A DNA stretch of 48,060 nt from Candidatus Neomicrothrix sp. UBA2983 (GCA_002346745.1 DEAL01000002.1:1-48060), one strand, 5' to 3'; counted from the stretch's first letter, positions 6,225 through 15,239 are shown. The notes: generated by a model from the letters alone, not told the origin. A program made the numbers and translations.

Positions 6225-6539
6225 TCAGTCGGTGTGGGACTTGCGGCGTGTCCACAGGAGGGCGCCGCCGAGCACGCAGGCGCCGCCGAGCACGAGGTGT
6301 GCCGCCCAGGACTCGCCCGGCAGCACGTTGTCGAGGAGGCGGAAGGCGCCGATGCCGAGCAGGACGAGAACAGCCAGCCCGGCGACGGCGAGGAAGGTGC
6401 CGAACACGATTGCCCGCGTGGCCCTGAGCAGCGGCTCGGTGGTGTGGGCCCGCACGGCGTCGACGGCCTCGACGATGCGATCGGTGGCGCGGGCGGCCAG
6501 GTCGCGGTCGTCGTTGGAGGGGGAATCCGCATCGGCCAT
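6225..6539 (-). CDS. Small two-helix membrane protein (holin-X/phage-holin-family-like)
   Basis: 104 aa. An acidic N-terminus and an amphipathic helix (residues 15-45) are followed by two hydrophobic segments, about 47-69 (IVFGTFLAVAGLAVLVLLGI) and 80-97 (SWAAHLVLGGACVLGGALLW). The protein ends in a basic cytoplasmic tail WTRRKSHTD. It resembles the small putative holin-family membrane proteins common in actinobacteria; no enzymatic role is apparent. ATG 6539 was selected because the open frame further upstream encodes low-complexity sequence antisense to the anti-sigma gene. It lies between the anti-sigma gene and trxB. Confidence 0.65.
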   Translation of the reverse strand: MADADSPSNDDRDLAARATDRIVEAVDAVRAHTTEPLLRATRAIVFGTFLAVAGLAVLVLLGIGAFRLLDNVLPGESWAAHLVLGGACVLGGALLWTRRKSHTD

Positions 6540-6582
6540 GGCGGGTGATCCTACAAGGGGCGTCGATGGCGCGATCGGGGAG

Positions 6583-7677
6583 TCACTCCCGGTTGGGATC
6601 CGGGTACCGCCGCATGGCGCACGTGTCCGTGAGGACAATCGCCCAGGTGTCCGGGCCCACGATGAGCACGGCCTCGTGGAGCTGGTCCCCCCGGGAGTCC
6701 CGGAGGAGGACCACGTCGAGTCGTTCCTCGCCGTCGAGCGCCGCATCGACGGAATCCGGACAGGGGGCGTCCTCGGGAACGGGGACGGACCAGGCATCGG
6801 CGCGTCCCGAACGGATGGCGTCGGCGGACTCGGACGCGTACGGGAACAGGAGGGCGAAGATGTCCTCGTCGCCGGCCACCGGCCTGTCGTCGGAGGAATC
6901 CGCCATTCCCGAGGTGGCGGCGCCCTCCGGGATCGTGGTCACCGGCGGTTCGGCTTCGGCGTACGAGAAGCCGCCATCCGCTTCCTGAACGGCGTCGGAG
7001 GAGACGCTTCCGGTGGACGGTGCGGACCCCGCTTCGACGAAACCACGTTCCGCCTCCAGACCTTGGTCGAGCGCCTCGGTGGCGAGGGCCGTCGACTCGC
7101 CGGCGTCGAGCGCCTCGGTGGCTCTGAACTCCTCGCCGGCATCGGCTGGCGCCATGGCGGCGATGGTGGTGGACGGGACGATGGTGGGGGTGGGCGCAGC
7201 GGTCGTGGTCGCCCCCGACATCTCGGTGGCAGGCGCCTCGGTCGCCTGCGACGCCACGGCCGACGTCGTCTCTACGGCCCGGGTCGCCGACGGAGCGCCC
7301 GCCAGGTCGGCGTCCCGTGCGTCGTCGCCGAGGCTCAGGATGGCCACTCCGACGAACAGGGCCAGGGCGGCGGCCACGGCGGCCACTGGCAGTGCCGGGA
7401 CCCGGCGTCGGCGGGTGGCCAGCGAGTGAACGTCGGTGCTGGTTGCCGAGGCTGCCAGTGCCGACGAGATCGCCGCCTCGCGCAACGCGTCGGACGGTGG
7501 CGGCACCGGTGCGGCGATGGCGTTCCGGATGGCCCGGAAGGCCGCCACGCGCTCGAGCAGCACGGCGTCGGCGTCGTCGGGGAGGGGCGCCTCGCCGTCG
7601 ACGATGGCCGAGGCCAGCGTGTCGAGGGCGTCCGGTGCCACGGGTTCCTCGGGTGGGCGGGGGTCGTCGGGTGTCAT
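6583..7677 (-). CDS. Probable membrane anti-sigma factor partner of the ECF sigma factor
   Basis: 364 aa. The N-terminal cytosolic part (about 1-90) is helical and acidic. A single transmembrane helix at about 94-116 (PALPVAAVAAALALFVGVAI) is flanked by RRRR on the inner side. A Thr/Ala/Ser-rich linker and an external domain follow, with one Cys pair (DAPCPDS and TDTCAMR) that could form a disulfide. No zinc HxxxCxxC motif is visible. The sigma stop codon is two bases before ATG 7677; GTG 7683 in the same frame would overlap the sigma stop as GTGA. Tight coupling to an ECF sigma gene plus single-pass topology is the basis for the anti-sigma call; the sequence itself is not strongly diagnostic. 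Confidence 0.7.
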   Translation of the reverse strand: MTPDDPRPPEEPVAPDALDTLASAIVDGEAPLPDDADAVLLERVAAFRAIRNAIAAPVPPPSDALREAAISSALAASATSTDVHSLATRRRRVPALPVAAVAAALALFVGVAILSLGDDARDADLAGAPSATRAVETTSAVASQATEAPATEMSGATTTAAPTPTIVPSTTIAAMAPADAGEEFRATEALDAGESTALATEALDQGLEAERGFVEAGSAPSTGSVSSDAVQEADGGFSYAEAEPPVTTIPEGAATSGMADSSDDRPVAGDEDIFALLFPYASESADAIRSGRADAWSVPVPEDAPCPDSVDAALDGEERLDVVLLRDSRGDQLHEAVLIVGPDTWAIVLTDTCAMRRYPDPNRE

Positions 7678-7679
7678 TG

Positions 7680-8246
7680 TCACTGGTTCAGACGTTCGTC
7701 GGAGGGTCCGTGGTTCCCGAGCCGGTTGGCCAGGGCGGCGCGTCCACGGGCGATGCGGGAGCGCACGGTGCCGGGGGGAAGGTCGAGGACCTCGGCGATG
7801 GCGGCGTAGTCGAGGTCGCAGAGGTCCCGCAGGACCACTGGCACCCGGAACTCCTCGGGCAGGTCGGCCAGGGCGGCATCGACTTCGAGCCGGTCGGCGA
7901 GTCCAGCGTCGGCACCGCCCTCCGTTCCCGTGGGGAGGACCTCCTCGACGGGGACCGGCCGTCGTCCGCGGCGGCGCAGTTCGTCGAGGCAGGCGTTCGT
8001 GGCGACCCGGTACAGCCAGGTGGTGAACGCCGAGCGGCCGTCGAAGCGGTCGAGGCGGGTGGCGACGGCGAGTAGCGCCTCCTGGGTGGCATCGGCGGCG
8101 TCGGCGTCGTTGCCGGCCAGCCGCCGGCAGATCCCCCAGATGCGGTCGTGGTGGCGCCGCAGCAGGCCGTCGAGGGCCTGGCGGTCGCCGCTGCGTGCGG
8201 CGTCGACCAGGTCGTCGTCGGAGGGCCCGGTGGGCGGTGGTGCCAC
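7680..8246 (-). CDS. sigM: ECF (sigma-70 family) RNA polymerase sigma factor, SigM-like by position
   Basis: 188 aa, normal for an ECF sigma factor. Region 2 at about residues 14-80 contains the DATQEALLAVATRLDRFDG and FTTWLYRVATNACLDELRRR motifs. Region 4 at about 118-175 contains LPEEFRVPVVLRDLCDLDY and an HTH with PPGTVRSRIARGRAAL. It directs RNA polymerase to envelope or redox stress promoters. A sigma gene next to trxB-trxA with a downstream membrane anti-sigma matches sigM of mycobacteria and streptomycetes. The symbol rests on this synteny; the regulon is not visible. Confidence 0.85.
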   Translation of the reverse strand: MAPPPTGPSDDDLVDAARSGDRQALDGLLRRHHDRIWGICRRLAGNDADAADATQEALLAVATRLDRFDGRSAFTTWLYRVATNACLDELRRRGRRPVPVEEVLPTGTEGGADAGLADRLEVDAALADLPEEFRVPVVLRDLCDLDYAAIAEVLDLPPGTVRSRIARGRAALANRLGNHGPSDERLNQ

Positions 8247-8258
8247 GATGGCCGGAAA

Positions 8259-9077
8259 CTAGTTCCAGCCGAGGAGAGCCCACCCGGCGCCCAGCAGTGC
8301 CATGGTCGCCACGACCGCGGCGCCCAGCACGGCGAGGAGCAGGAGGCCGAGCACCGCCCGGGAGAGGCGCCGTCTGGCGACCTGAACCGGATCGTCGCCG
8401 ACCTCCGCCTCCTCGTCGTCGGGCAGGAGGGCCATGCGCAGGTCGAGCATGCTCGACGGCCGGTCGGCATCGGGCGCGGTGAGCGCACGATCGGTCAGCC
8501 GGCCGAGGTGTGCCGGCACCTCCTCCCGGTTGCAGTGCGCCAGCAGTTCGGCCAGAAGCAGGGCGACGGCGTCGAGGTCGCCACGTGGGTCGAACGGCCC
8601 GCGGCCGGAGTCACCGGTGCCGCGCAGGTCGGTCAGGAGGATGGCGCCGTCCTTTCGGACGAGGATGTTGGAGGGACGGAGGGCACCGTGGGGCACGCCG
8701 GCCCGGTGGGCGGCGTCGAGTACCCGGGCGACGGCGTCCACGAGGGCGACGACGTCATCCGGCGTGAGGTCGGGCTGGCGGTCGAGGAGCCGGTCGAGTG
8801 GTGTGGCATCGACTCGCTCGGTCACGACCACGGCCAGGCCGTCGTGGGAGGTCACGTCGAAGACGGCGGCGATGCCCGGCAGGTGCAGGCGGGCGGCGGC
8901 CACCGGCGGCTCACCGACGTGAACTAGCTTGACGGTGACCGCCCGCTCGAGGACGGCGTCGTGGCCAGCCCACACCTCCGCCCGGGCGGTCTCGCCGAGG
9001 AGTTCGTCCAGCCGGTACCGCCCGGCGACCACGGCGCCGGGCGCGCCACCGCGGGCCTGGTGGAGTGCCATCGCCAT
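8259..9077 (-). CDS. Membrane-anchored protein kinase-like pseudokinase
   Basis: 272 aa. A Ser/Thr-kinase-like fold covers about residues 18-225, followed by a C-terminal transmembrane helix (about 241-265). The beta-3 lysine is present (VTVKLV, K50), as are Asn137 in LRPSNILV and an Asp in the DFG place (LLTDLRG, D150). The HRD catalytic Asp is lost, reading PHGALRPSN, and the glycine loop is degenerate (LLGETARAEV). This is the pattern of a pseudokinase. In mycobacteria the flippase MurJ (MviN) carries a pseudokinase domain and lies between the Rv3909-like gene and sigM. Here a separate pseudokinase sits in that interval with no MurJ gene. A scaffold role in peptidoglycan control is an inference. 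Confidence 0.75.
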   Translation of the reverse strand: MAMALHQARGGAPGAVVAGRYRLDELLGETARAEVWAGHDAVLERAVTVKLVHVGEPPVAAARLHLPGIAAVFDVTSHDGLAVVVTERVDATPLDRLLDRQPDLTPDDVVALVDAVARVLDAAHRAGVPHGALRPSNILVRKDGAILLTDLRGTGDSGRGPFDPRGDLDAVALLLAELLAHCNREEVPAHLGRLTDRALTAPDADRPSSMLDLRMALLPDDEEAEVGDDPVQVARRRLSRAVLGLLLLAVLGAAVVATMALLGAGWALLGWN

Positions 9078-9137
9078 CGACGGTACCGACGGCGCCTCCG
9101 GCGGTGGTGCATGGCCCCGTCCAGCGGGACCGGAGGG

Positions 9138-9974
9138 TCAGTTCGCCAGCACGAGGCCGACGCCGATGACGCCGGGTCCGCCGTGGCTGGCGACGACCGG
9201 GCCGATCATGTCGACGCGGATGTCGTCGCGGCCCGTGGCGGCGGCCAGCTGGGCCACGAACTCGTCGATGTCACCGGCCATGGCGTGGGCGACCGCCAGG
9301 TGTTCGATCTCGTCGGCGTGCTCGGCGACCTTGTCGCTGAGCCAGGTCAGGGCCTTGCGGCGGGTGCGCTGCCGGCCGGCCTCCTCGACCTCGCCGGAGC
9401 TGAAGTCGATCAGCGGCTTGATCGAGAGCATGCTGCCCAGCAGGGCCTGGGCGTTGCCGATCCGGCCGCCCTTCTTGAGGTTCTCGAGGGTGTCCAGCAC
9501 GGCGTAGACGCGGGTTCGGGCCGACAGGTCGGCCACGAGCGCGGTGATGGCGTCGGCGTCGGCGCCGTCGGCGGCGGCCCGGGCGGCGGCCAACACGATG
9601 GTGCCCAGCCCGCACGTGACCGACACGCTGTCGAGCACGCGTACGTCGCCGTCGACCGAGCGGGCACCCGCCTCGGCGGCCTCGATTGTGGCCGACACCT
9701 TTCGCGACAGGTTGATGCACACCACCTGGTCCGCCCCGTCGGCCAGTGCCCCGGTGAAGGCCTGCTCGAACTGGCCGGGGGAGGGCGCGGCGGTCTGGGG
9801 CAGGTGTTCGCTGGAGGCCATCCGGGCGTAGAAGTCGGTGACCGTGAGCTGTTCGCGGTCGATGAGCTCCTCGTCCCCGAAGCGGATGCTCAGGGGCACC
9901 ACGTCGATGCCGAACGACCGGACCTCGTCGTCGGTGAGGTCGCAGGCGCTGTCGGTGACGATCCTGACGGTCAT
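9138..9974 (-). CDS. DegV family (fatty-acid-binding) protein
   Basis: 278 aa, standard length. The family N-terminus is clear (MTVRIVTDSACDLTDDEV), with VVPLSIRFG and a TAAPSPGQF segment supplying the conserved Ser/Thr of the lipid site. A YAVLDTLENLKKGGRI stretch and a C-terminal VVASHGGPGVIGVGLV follow. DegV proteins bind fatty acids; in Gram-positives the FakB proteins deliver them to FakA kinase. No fakA is in the window. The ATG overlaps the stop of the DUF6049-like gene by ATGA, so the two are translationally coupled. Confidence 0.9.
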   Translation of the reverse strand: MTVRIVTDSACDLTDDEVRSFGIDVVPLSIRFGDEELIDREQLTVTDFYARMASSEHLPQTAAPSPGQFEQAFTGALADGADQVVCINLSRKVSATIEAAEAGARSVDGDVRVLDSVSVTCGLGTIVLAAARAAADGADADAITALVADLSARTRVYAVLDTLENLKKGGRIGNAQALLGSMLSIKPLIDFSSGEVEEAGRQRTRRKALTWLSDKVAEHADEIEHLAVAHAMAGDIDEFVAQLAAATGRDDIRVDMIGPVVASHGGPGVIGVGLVLAN

Positions 9975-12037
9975 GGCTCCTCCCGGGGTTCGGGCGCACT
10001 GTAGTCGTCGTAGTCGTCGCCCGAATCAGGGTGGTCGCCGGGGTCGGCGCCTTCGCCGCTCCCGGACACGTCCCGGCCGTTCCTGGCCGATCGGAACCAC
10101 CAGAGGCCGAGGACGATCAGGCCACCGGCCAGGAGGAACACGCCGACGCCGGAGAGCTGGGTGCTCCGGACCAGCAGCAACGAGGACTGGAGTTGCAGCA
10201 ACTCCGCGGCGTCCGGTGAGCGCACGGTGACCTGGAGTCGGGCGTCGCCCGACGTCTTGGCCCCGACGGGGATCGGGATCCGGTTGTCGCCCGGCTGTAG
10301 GACCACATCGAGGGTGTCGCCCTCGGGAAAGTCGAGTCGTCCGTCGGATTCGAGGTGGAGCCGAACCTGCACGGGGACGGCGAGTCGGTTCTCGACGGTG
10401 TAGGGGACCGTCGCCCGGCGGGACGTCATCCGGACGTTCTGGTCGTCGGGGGCAGCGAAGGCGTCGAGGACGTCGAGGACGCCGTCGTAGACGGCTCGAA
10501 GGTAGGCCTCGCCGGCCTCGACGCTGACCTCGGTGGCCACGGTCGCCTCGAGCAGGTCCTGGAGGTGGGCGACCTCGGGCCGGTTGTCGCCGACCATGGC
10601 CTCGTAGGCGTCGATGGTGACCTCGACGAGGCTCCGGTCCCGGGCCTTGGTGGCGACCGAGCCAACCGCTTCCGGCCACAGGCCGGCCTCGTCGACGGCC
10701 GCATCGTCGAGGGTGGCGGTGGAGGCGAAGGCGGTGGGGAGTGGCGCCATATCGAGGAAGGGCGCCACCTCGAGTGCTCCCAGCAGGACGTCGAGCAGGT
10801 CGACGTCGAGGACGCGCGGGTCGTCGAAGGCCAGCACGGTGAGCCGCGGAACCCGTGGTTCGGCCCAGGCCCGGATCGCAAGGTCGGCGAGTAGGTGCTG
10901 GGTGGCGGCCACCGGGCCGTCGGCCGCGAGCAGGTGCTGCTCAAGCGTGGGGTCGACGACCAGGGCCGTGAACGGCGAGCCGGCGTCACCCCGGAGCCGG
11001 ACCGGCTGGGTCAAGTCGTCGAGGTGGTCGGGACGCGGGTCGAGGTGGTCGGCATCGACGAGGAATCGCTGGCTGCCCTGAAGGCTCAGGGCGTCCAGCG
11101 TCTCGGCGGTGCCGGTGGCGGGCAGTCGGGCGATGGCACGGTCGGGAGTCGTGCCCAGGTGGTCGGCGAGCGCCAGGTCGCCGTGGTCGACGAGGTCCCG
11201 GTAGACGTCGAGGCGCCCAGCCTGACGCCAGGCCTCCGGGTCTGCGGTCACGTACGGTCCCGAGGCCAGGCGCACCCCGCCGCCGAGGACGCTGGCCAGG
11301 TCGTCGACCAGGGCCGGGTGGGTGGGGTCGCCTGAGTGGACGAGGCCGACGATCGTGGCCGGGGGGAGACGGAGGTCGGCGGCCACCTGCGGGTGGCGGG
11401 CGAGGGCGTCGACCACCGAACGCAGGCCGTGCAGGGTGTCGGCATCTGGGGTCGAGGAGCCATCGGGCTGGAGCGGCGGCGGCCCCGTCACCTCGAGCAC
11501 CAGCGACGTGAGGAGCGGCAGGGACGGGTCGCCGTCGGGGAGGCGGATGATGGCGGTGTCGACCCGGTCGAGCACCGTGCCGTCCGTCGAGGTGAGGAGG
11601 ACCGAGAGGTGGTGTGCCGATCCCGGGCGCATCGGCAGGTCGCCGTCCGTGCCGGTGTCGAGGCCGATGGAGGCGATGCCGCTGGCGCCGAGGTGTTCGG
11701 CCAGGTCGATGGCAGCCTCCGAGCGGGCCACCTCGGCGTCCCCGGTGGTGTCGGCAACTGCGCCGAGGATGTGGTCGGGGCCGATGGCCCCGTGGAGTCG
11801 CATCACCAGGTGTGCGTCCTCGACCGCGCCGGTGACCCGGAGGTCGAGGTCGAGTAGGTCGTCGTCGCCCACCCACCGCGTCTGACCGACCAGGACGAGG
11901 CTGCCGCCGGCCTCGGTGTCGGCGCCTGCGGGTGTGGGCCCCAGGCCGAGGGCGACGACGACGCCGGTCGCCGCGAATCCCCGGCGGACGACGCCTCCCC
12001 GCCGGCTGCCGGCACGTCGGCGGGTGGGTGCGCTCAT
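9971..12037 (-). CDS. Large secreted/membrane protein of the DUF6049 (Rv3909-like) family
   Basis: 688 aa. The N-terminus has a twin-Arg/basic stretch, then a hydrophobic signal segment (about 19-40, GFAATGVVVALGLGPTPAGA). A long extracytoplasmic region of alternating beta and helix follows. A C-terminal transmembrane helix at about 625-647 (LSGVGVFLLAGGLIVLGLWW) precedes a short acidic cytoplasmic tail. Size, topology and place between pcnA and sigM match the actinobacterial family represented by Rv3909, which neighbours murJ; its molecular function is unknown to me. It overlaps the GNAT gene upstream and degV downstream by ATGA, forming a coupled operon. Confidence 0.72.
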   Translation of the reverse strand: MSAPTRRRAGSRRGGVVRRGFAATGVVVALGLGPTPAGADTEAGGSLVLVGQTRWVGDDDLLDLDLRVTGAVEDAHLVMRLHGAIGPDHILGAVADTTGDAEVARSEAAIDLAEHLGASGIASIGLDTGTDGDLPMRPGSAHHLSVLLTSTDGTVLDRVDTAIIRLPDGDPSLPLLTSLVLEVTGPPPLQPDGSSTPDADTLHGLRSVVDALARHPQVAADLRLPPATIVGLVHSGDPTHPALVDDLASVLGGGVRLASGPYVTADPEAWRQAGRLDVYRDLVDHGDLALADHLGTTPDRAIARLPATGTAETLDALSLQGSQRFLVDADHLDPRPDHLDDLTQPVRLRGDAGSPFTALVVDPTLEQHLLAADGPVAATQHLLADLAIRAWAEPRVPRLTVLAFDDPRVLDVDLLDVLLGALEVAPFLDMAPLPTAFASTATLDDAAVDEAGLWPEAVGSVATKARDRSLVEVTIDAYEAMVGDNRPEVAHLQDLLEATVATEVSVEAGEAYLRAVYDGVLDVLDAFAAPDDQNVRMTSRRATVPYTVENRLAVPVQVRLHLESDGRLDFPEGDTLDVVLQPGDNRIPIPVGAKTSGDARLQVTVRSPDAAELLQLQSSLLLVRSTQLSGVGVFLLAGGLIVLGLWWFRSARNGRDVSGSGEGADPGDHPDSGDDYDDYSAPEPREEP

Positions 12038-12819
12038 GACGAAGGGTCGAGGCGGAGCACGGCGAGTCCGCCCGGACGGTCGGTGAAGCCAACCGACCGG
12101 TACAGGGCGAGGGCCGCCTCGTTGCCCGGTTGCGTGTTGACAAGGGCCGTGGTGGCGCCGCGCCGTGCCAGCCAGCGGAGGGCGTCGTCGAGCAGGGTGC
12201 GCCCGAGGGCGTTGCCCTGACGGGAGGGATCGACGGCCAGTCGCTGGACGAATCCCTGGTCGCCGGCCCGACCGGTGACGGCGTAGGCGACGACACGCTT
12301 CGAACGACGGTCCGCGACCACCCGGCAGCGGCGGGACGGTGTCGCCCGACGCGCCCCGTCGAGGGCCAGTCGGTCGAACCGCCAGAATTCGGGGAAGGAC
12401 GCCGCATCGACGGCGAGCACCGCGTCGACGTCGCCACGGCGCATCCGCCTCGACCGGACCGACTGGGCGGCGGAGCCGGCGGGACCGGCGCCAACGCCGA
12501 GGTCCAGCAGGTCGAGGACCAGCAGGTCGAGGTCCTCCTCGAGCCGGAACCCCGCCTCGAGGAACGGCCGCTGCTCGGCGGGTGTCAGCGCCGACGTGAC
12601 GATGGCGTCGTGGCCGTGTGAGCGGACGTGGCGGACCGCTTCCCGAACGGCGTCGGGATCGAGAAGGCCGCCGCCGAGGGGGACGAGTTGGGCATCGGCG
12701 TGGTCGCGACGGTGGGGACCGAAACGGAAGCGGACCCCGGACGAGGCGGTGAACAGCCGCGACGAGGATCGCAGGGGCCGGGCGACGGACGACAGCAGGG
12801 GGAGGGCGATGCGGCCCAC
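12034..12819 (-). CDS. GNAT family N-acetyltransferase
   Basis: About 261 aa. The C-terminal half is a GNAT domain with the acetyl-CoA loop VDPSRQGNALGRTLLDDALR and the later NTQPGNEAALALYRSVGF motif. The N-terminal part (about 20-130) resembles a second, degenerate acetyltransferase half. The substrate is unknown. The start is uncertain; GTG 12819 (MGRIALPLLSSV) is the best candidate because the further upstream frame is antisense to the plus-strand deacetylase gene. First gene of the minus-strand block and divergent from the deacetylase gene. Its stop overlaps the DUF6049-like start. Confidence 0.75.
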   Translation of the reverse strand: MGRIALPLLSSVARPLRSSSRLFTASSGVRFRFGPHRRDHADAQLVPLGGGLLDPDAVREAVRHVRSHGHDAIVTSALTPAEQRPFLEAGFRLEEDLDLLVLDLLDLGVGAGPAGSAAQSVRSRRMRRGDVDAVLAVDAASFPEFWRFDRLALDGARRATPSRRCRVVADRRSKRVVAYAVTGRAGDQGFVQRLAVDPSRQGNALGRTLLDDALRWLARRGATTALVNTQPGNEAALALYRSVGFTDRPGGLAVLRLDPSS

Positions 12820-12906
12820 ACTACGGCCCCGCGGCGCCGCGCTGCCGGTCGCCGGAGGCCCGCGCGACCTGCAGTCGGCGGTCCCGGCCGGTGGGACGGC
12901 GACGGG

Positions 12907-12912
12907 TACGCT
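12907..12912 (+). promoter_or_regulatory. Putative leaderless -10 element (TACGCT)
   Basis: TACGCT is followed after 7 nt by GTG 12920, the start that matches the deacetylase N-terminus. No ribosome binding site precedes the GTG. Spacing suits transcription initiating at the start codon. Confidence 0.5.
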
Positions 12913-12919
12913 CGCCGTG

Positions 12920-13927
12920 GTGAGCGTCCTCGTGGTGACCGACGAGCGCTTCCTCGACCACCGGCCGGGCGAGTCCCATCCCGAGCGGCCGGCTCGGCTG
13001 GAGGCGGTGTGGTCGGGCCTCGACGCGGCCGGCCTGGGCGATGCCGTGGTTCGACGCCCACCTGAGCCCGCCGCCGACGCCGACCTGCTGCGCTGCCACC
13101 CCACCGACCACCTGGACGCCCTGAGCGCCCTCGACGAAGAGGGTGGGGGCCGGGTCGATCCCGACACCCGCATGAGCGCCGGGTCGTGGACGGCCGCCCG
13201 GCTTGCTGCCGGCGCCGGACTGACTGCCATCGACGCCCTGCGCGCCGGCGAGGCCGACACGGCCTTCTGCGCGGTCCGCCCGCCCGGACACCACGCCACG
13301 CCGTCCCGGGCGATGGGCTTCTGTCTGCTCAACAATGTGGCGGTCGCCGCCGCAACCCTCGCCGACGCCGGTCAGCGGGTGGCCGTCGTCGACATCGACG
13401 CCCATCACGGCAACGGCACCCAGGACGCCTTCTGGTCTGACGGGCGGGTGCTCTTCGTGTCGTGCCACCAGTGGCCGCTCTATCCGGGCACCGGCGCACC
13501 CGACGAGGTCGGCGAGGGAGACGGCGCCGGTACGACCGTTAACCTGGCCCTGCCGCCGGGCGCAGCCGGGGACACGTACCGGTACGCCCTCGACGCAGTG
13601 ATCGTGCCGGTCGTGGAGCGCTTCGCCCCCGACTGGCTGCTGGTTTCGGCCGGATTCGACGCCCACCGCGCCGATCCGCTGACCCAGCTGGGCCTGACCG
13701 CCGCCGACTACGCCGACCTGACCCGCCGGCTGGTGGGCCTGGTGCCGGCGTGCCGCAGCGTCCTCTTCCTCGAGGGCGGCTACGACCTGGCAGCCCTGCG
13801 TGACGCCTCGGGCGCTGCGGTGGCGGCCGCCATCGGCGTTGACCACCGCCCCGAGGCGTCCAGCGGCGAAGGGCCCGGCCGGGACGTGGTCGACGACGCC
13901 GCGTGCCGGCACGGCGTGGCGCCGTGA
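12920..13927 (+). CDS. Histone deacetylase family / acetoin-utilisation-like amidohydrolase
   Basis: 335 aa. The class II arginase/deacetylase signatures are intact: RPPGHHATPSRAMGFCLLNN, the metal-binding DIDAHHGNGTQDAFW, the second metal Asp in LLVSAGFDAHRADPL, and LFLEGGYDLAALRD near the end. These zinc enzymes remove acetyl groups from lysines, polyamines or small amides; the substrate cannot be told. GTG 12920 (VSVLVVTDERFLDH) was chosen for its fit to the family N-terminus and the -10 spacing. Its stop overlaps the start of the following nucleotidyltransferase as GTGA. Confidence 0.88.
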   Translation: MSVLVVTDERFLDHRPGESHPERPARLEAVWSGLDAAGLGDAVVRRPPEPAADADLLRCHPTDHLDALSALDEEGGGRVDPDTRMSAGSWTAARLAAGAGLTAIDALRAGEADTAFCAVRPPGHHATPSRAMGFCLLNNVAVAAATLADAGQRVAVVDIDAHHGNGTQDAFWSDGRVLFVSCHQWPLYPGTGAPDEVGEGDGAGTTVNLALPPGAAGDTYRYALDAVIVPVVERFAPDWLLVSAGFDAHRADPLTQLGLTAADYADLTRRLVGLVPACRSVLFLEGGYDLAALRDASGAAVAAAIGVDHRPEASSGEGPGRDVVDDAACRHGVAP

Positions 13928-15183
13928 GTGCCGTGCCGCCCGACCCGGCGTTCGCGTCGTTCTGCGCCATCGTCGCCCCGCTCAACGAGCGCTTCGCAGC
14001 GGCGGGCCTGCGGCTCTATCTGGTCGGCGGCGTGGTGCGCGACGTGCTGTTGGGCCGCCACGACGAGCACCCCGACCTTGACCTCACCACCGACGCCCCG
14101 CCCGACCGCATCCGCTCCCTGATCGACGGGATCGCCGACGCCGTCTGGCTGCAGGGCGAGAAGTTCGGCACCATCGGCGCCCGCCTGGGCGGCACCACCC
14201 TCGAGATCACGACGCACCGGGCCGAGGCCTACGTGTCCGACTCGCGCAAGCCGGTCGTCTCGTTCTCGACGCGGCTCGAGGACGACCTGGTCCGTCGGGA
14301 CTTCACCGTGAACGCCATGGCGGTCGACGCCGCCGACGGCACGCTGCACGACCCGCTGGGCGGGCGGGCCGACCTCGAGGCCCGTGTGCTGCGCACGCCC
14401 CTCGCTCCCGAGGAGTCTTTCTCGGACGACCCCCTCCGGACGCTGCGGGCCGCCCGCTTCCTCACCGCCTACGCCCTCACGCCGGCGCCGGGCCTGGTCG
14501 ATGCCGCCCGCACGGTCGCCGAACGGCTCGACATCGTCTCCGCCGAGCGCATCCGCGTCGAACTCTGGCGGCTGCTGGCCCTTCCGGACCCGACGGCGGG
14601 CCTGGCGTTCCTCGACGAGGCGGGCCTGCTCCCGCTGCTCCTCCCCGAGGTGGCGGCGCTCCCCGGAGACGAGCGCTCCGGGGTGCTGAGGCGAACGGCA
14701 TTCGTCGACCCGGTGCCCGAGGTGCGTTTGGCGGCGCTGCTCCTCGGACTGACCGAGCCGGTGCTCGGCGACCGCCTGCGGGCCCTCCGGCTGTCGGGCG
14801 CCGAGGCTGTGGCCGTGTCCGGGCTCGTGGCTGCAGCGACCGGCATCGGTCAGGGGGCGACGGCCGACTGGTCCGACGAGGAGGTCCGCCGCCTGGCCGC
14901 GGCGTCCGGAGGCCACCTGGCGGCGGCACTGCCGCTGGCCGCCGCCGGCGGGTTCCCGACCGAGGCGCTCAAGGTCCGCCTCAACGAACTCCGGGCCGCT
15001 GGCGAACTCGACGAACTGGGTCCGGCATTGGGCGGCGCCGAGGTGATCGACCTGCTGGGCCTCGAGCCCGGCCCCGACGTGGGCGTCGCCGTCGCCTGGC
15101 TGGGGGACCTGCGCCTTCGGGAGGGCCATTTCGACGAAGCCGAGGTCCGTCGCCGCCTGGTCGAGTGGTGGGAGAGCCGTTGA
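13924..15183 (+). CDS. pcnA: CCA tRNA nucleotidyltransferase / poly(A) polymerase family, no HD domain
   Basis: 419 aa. Class II nucleotidyltransferase motifs are present: LYLVGGVVRDVLLG, the metal-binding DLDLTTDA, the RRDFTVNAMAVD motif and LRAARFLTAYAL in the neck. The family adds or repairs the 3' CCA of tRNAs. Most actinobacterial members carry a C-terminal HD phosphohydrolase domain with HxxHD residues. Here the matching stretch (VRLAALLLGL) lacks the His-Asp pair and the protein is shorter. GTG 13924 overlaps the deacetylase stop as GTGA. The gene follows the order DUF6049-to-pcnA seen in other actinobacteria. Confidence 0.88.
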   Translation: MSAVPPDPAFASFCAIVAPLNERFAAAGLRLYLVGGVVRDVLLGRHDEHPDLDLTTDAPPDRIRSLIDGIADAVWLQGEKFGTIGARLGGTTLEITTHRAEAYVSDSRKPVVSFSTRLEDDLVRRDFTVNAMAVDAADGTLHDPLGGRADLEARVLRTPLAPEESFSDDPLRTLRAARFLTAYALTPAPGLVDAARTVAERLDIVSAERIRVELWRLLALPDPTAGLAFLDEAGLLPLLLPEVAALPGDERSGVLRRTAFVDPVPEVRLAALLLGLTEPVLGDRLRALRLSGAEAVAVSGLVAAATGIGQGATADWSDEEVRRLAAASGGHLAAALPLAAAGGFPTEALKVRLNELRAAGELDELGPALGGAEVIDLLGLEPGPDVGVAVAWLGDLRLREGHFDEAEVRRRLVEWWESR

Positions 15184-15239
15184 GCCGCTCGGTCGCCCGG
15201 TTCCGGCCCTGTGCGCCGAACGACCTGTCGACCGTGGCG

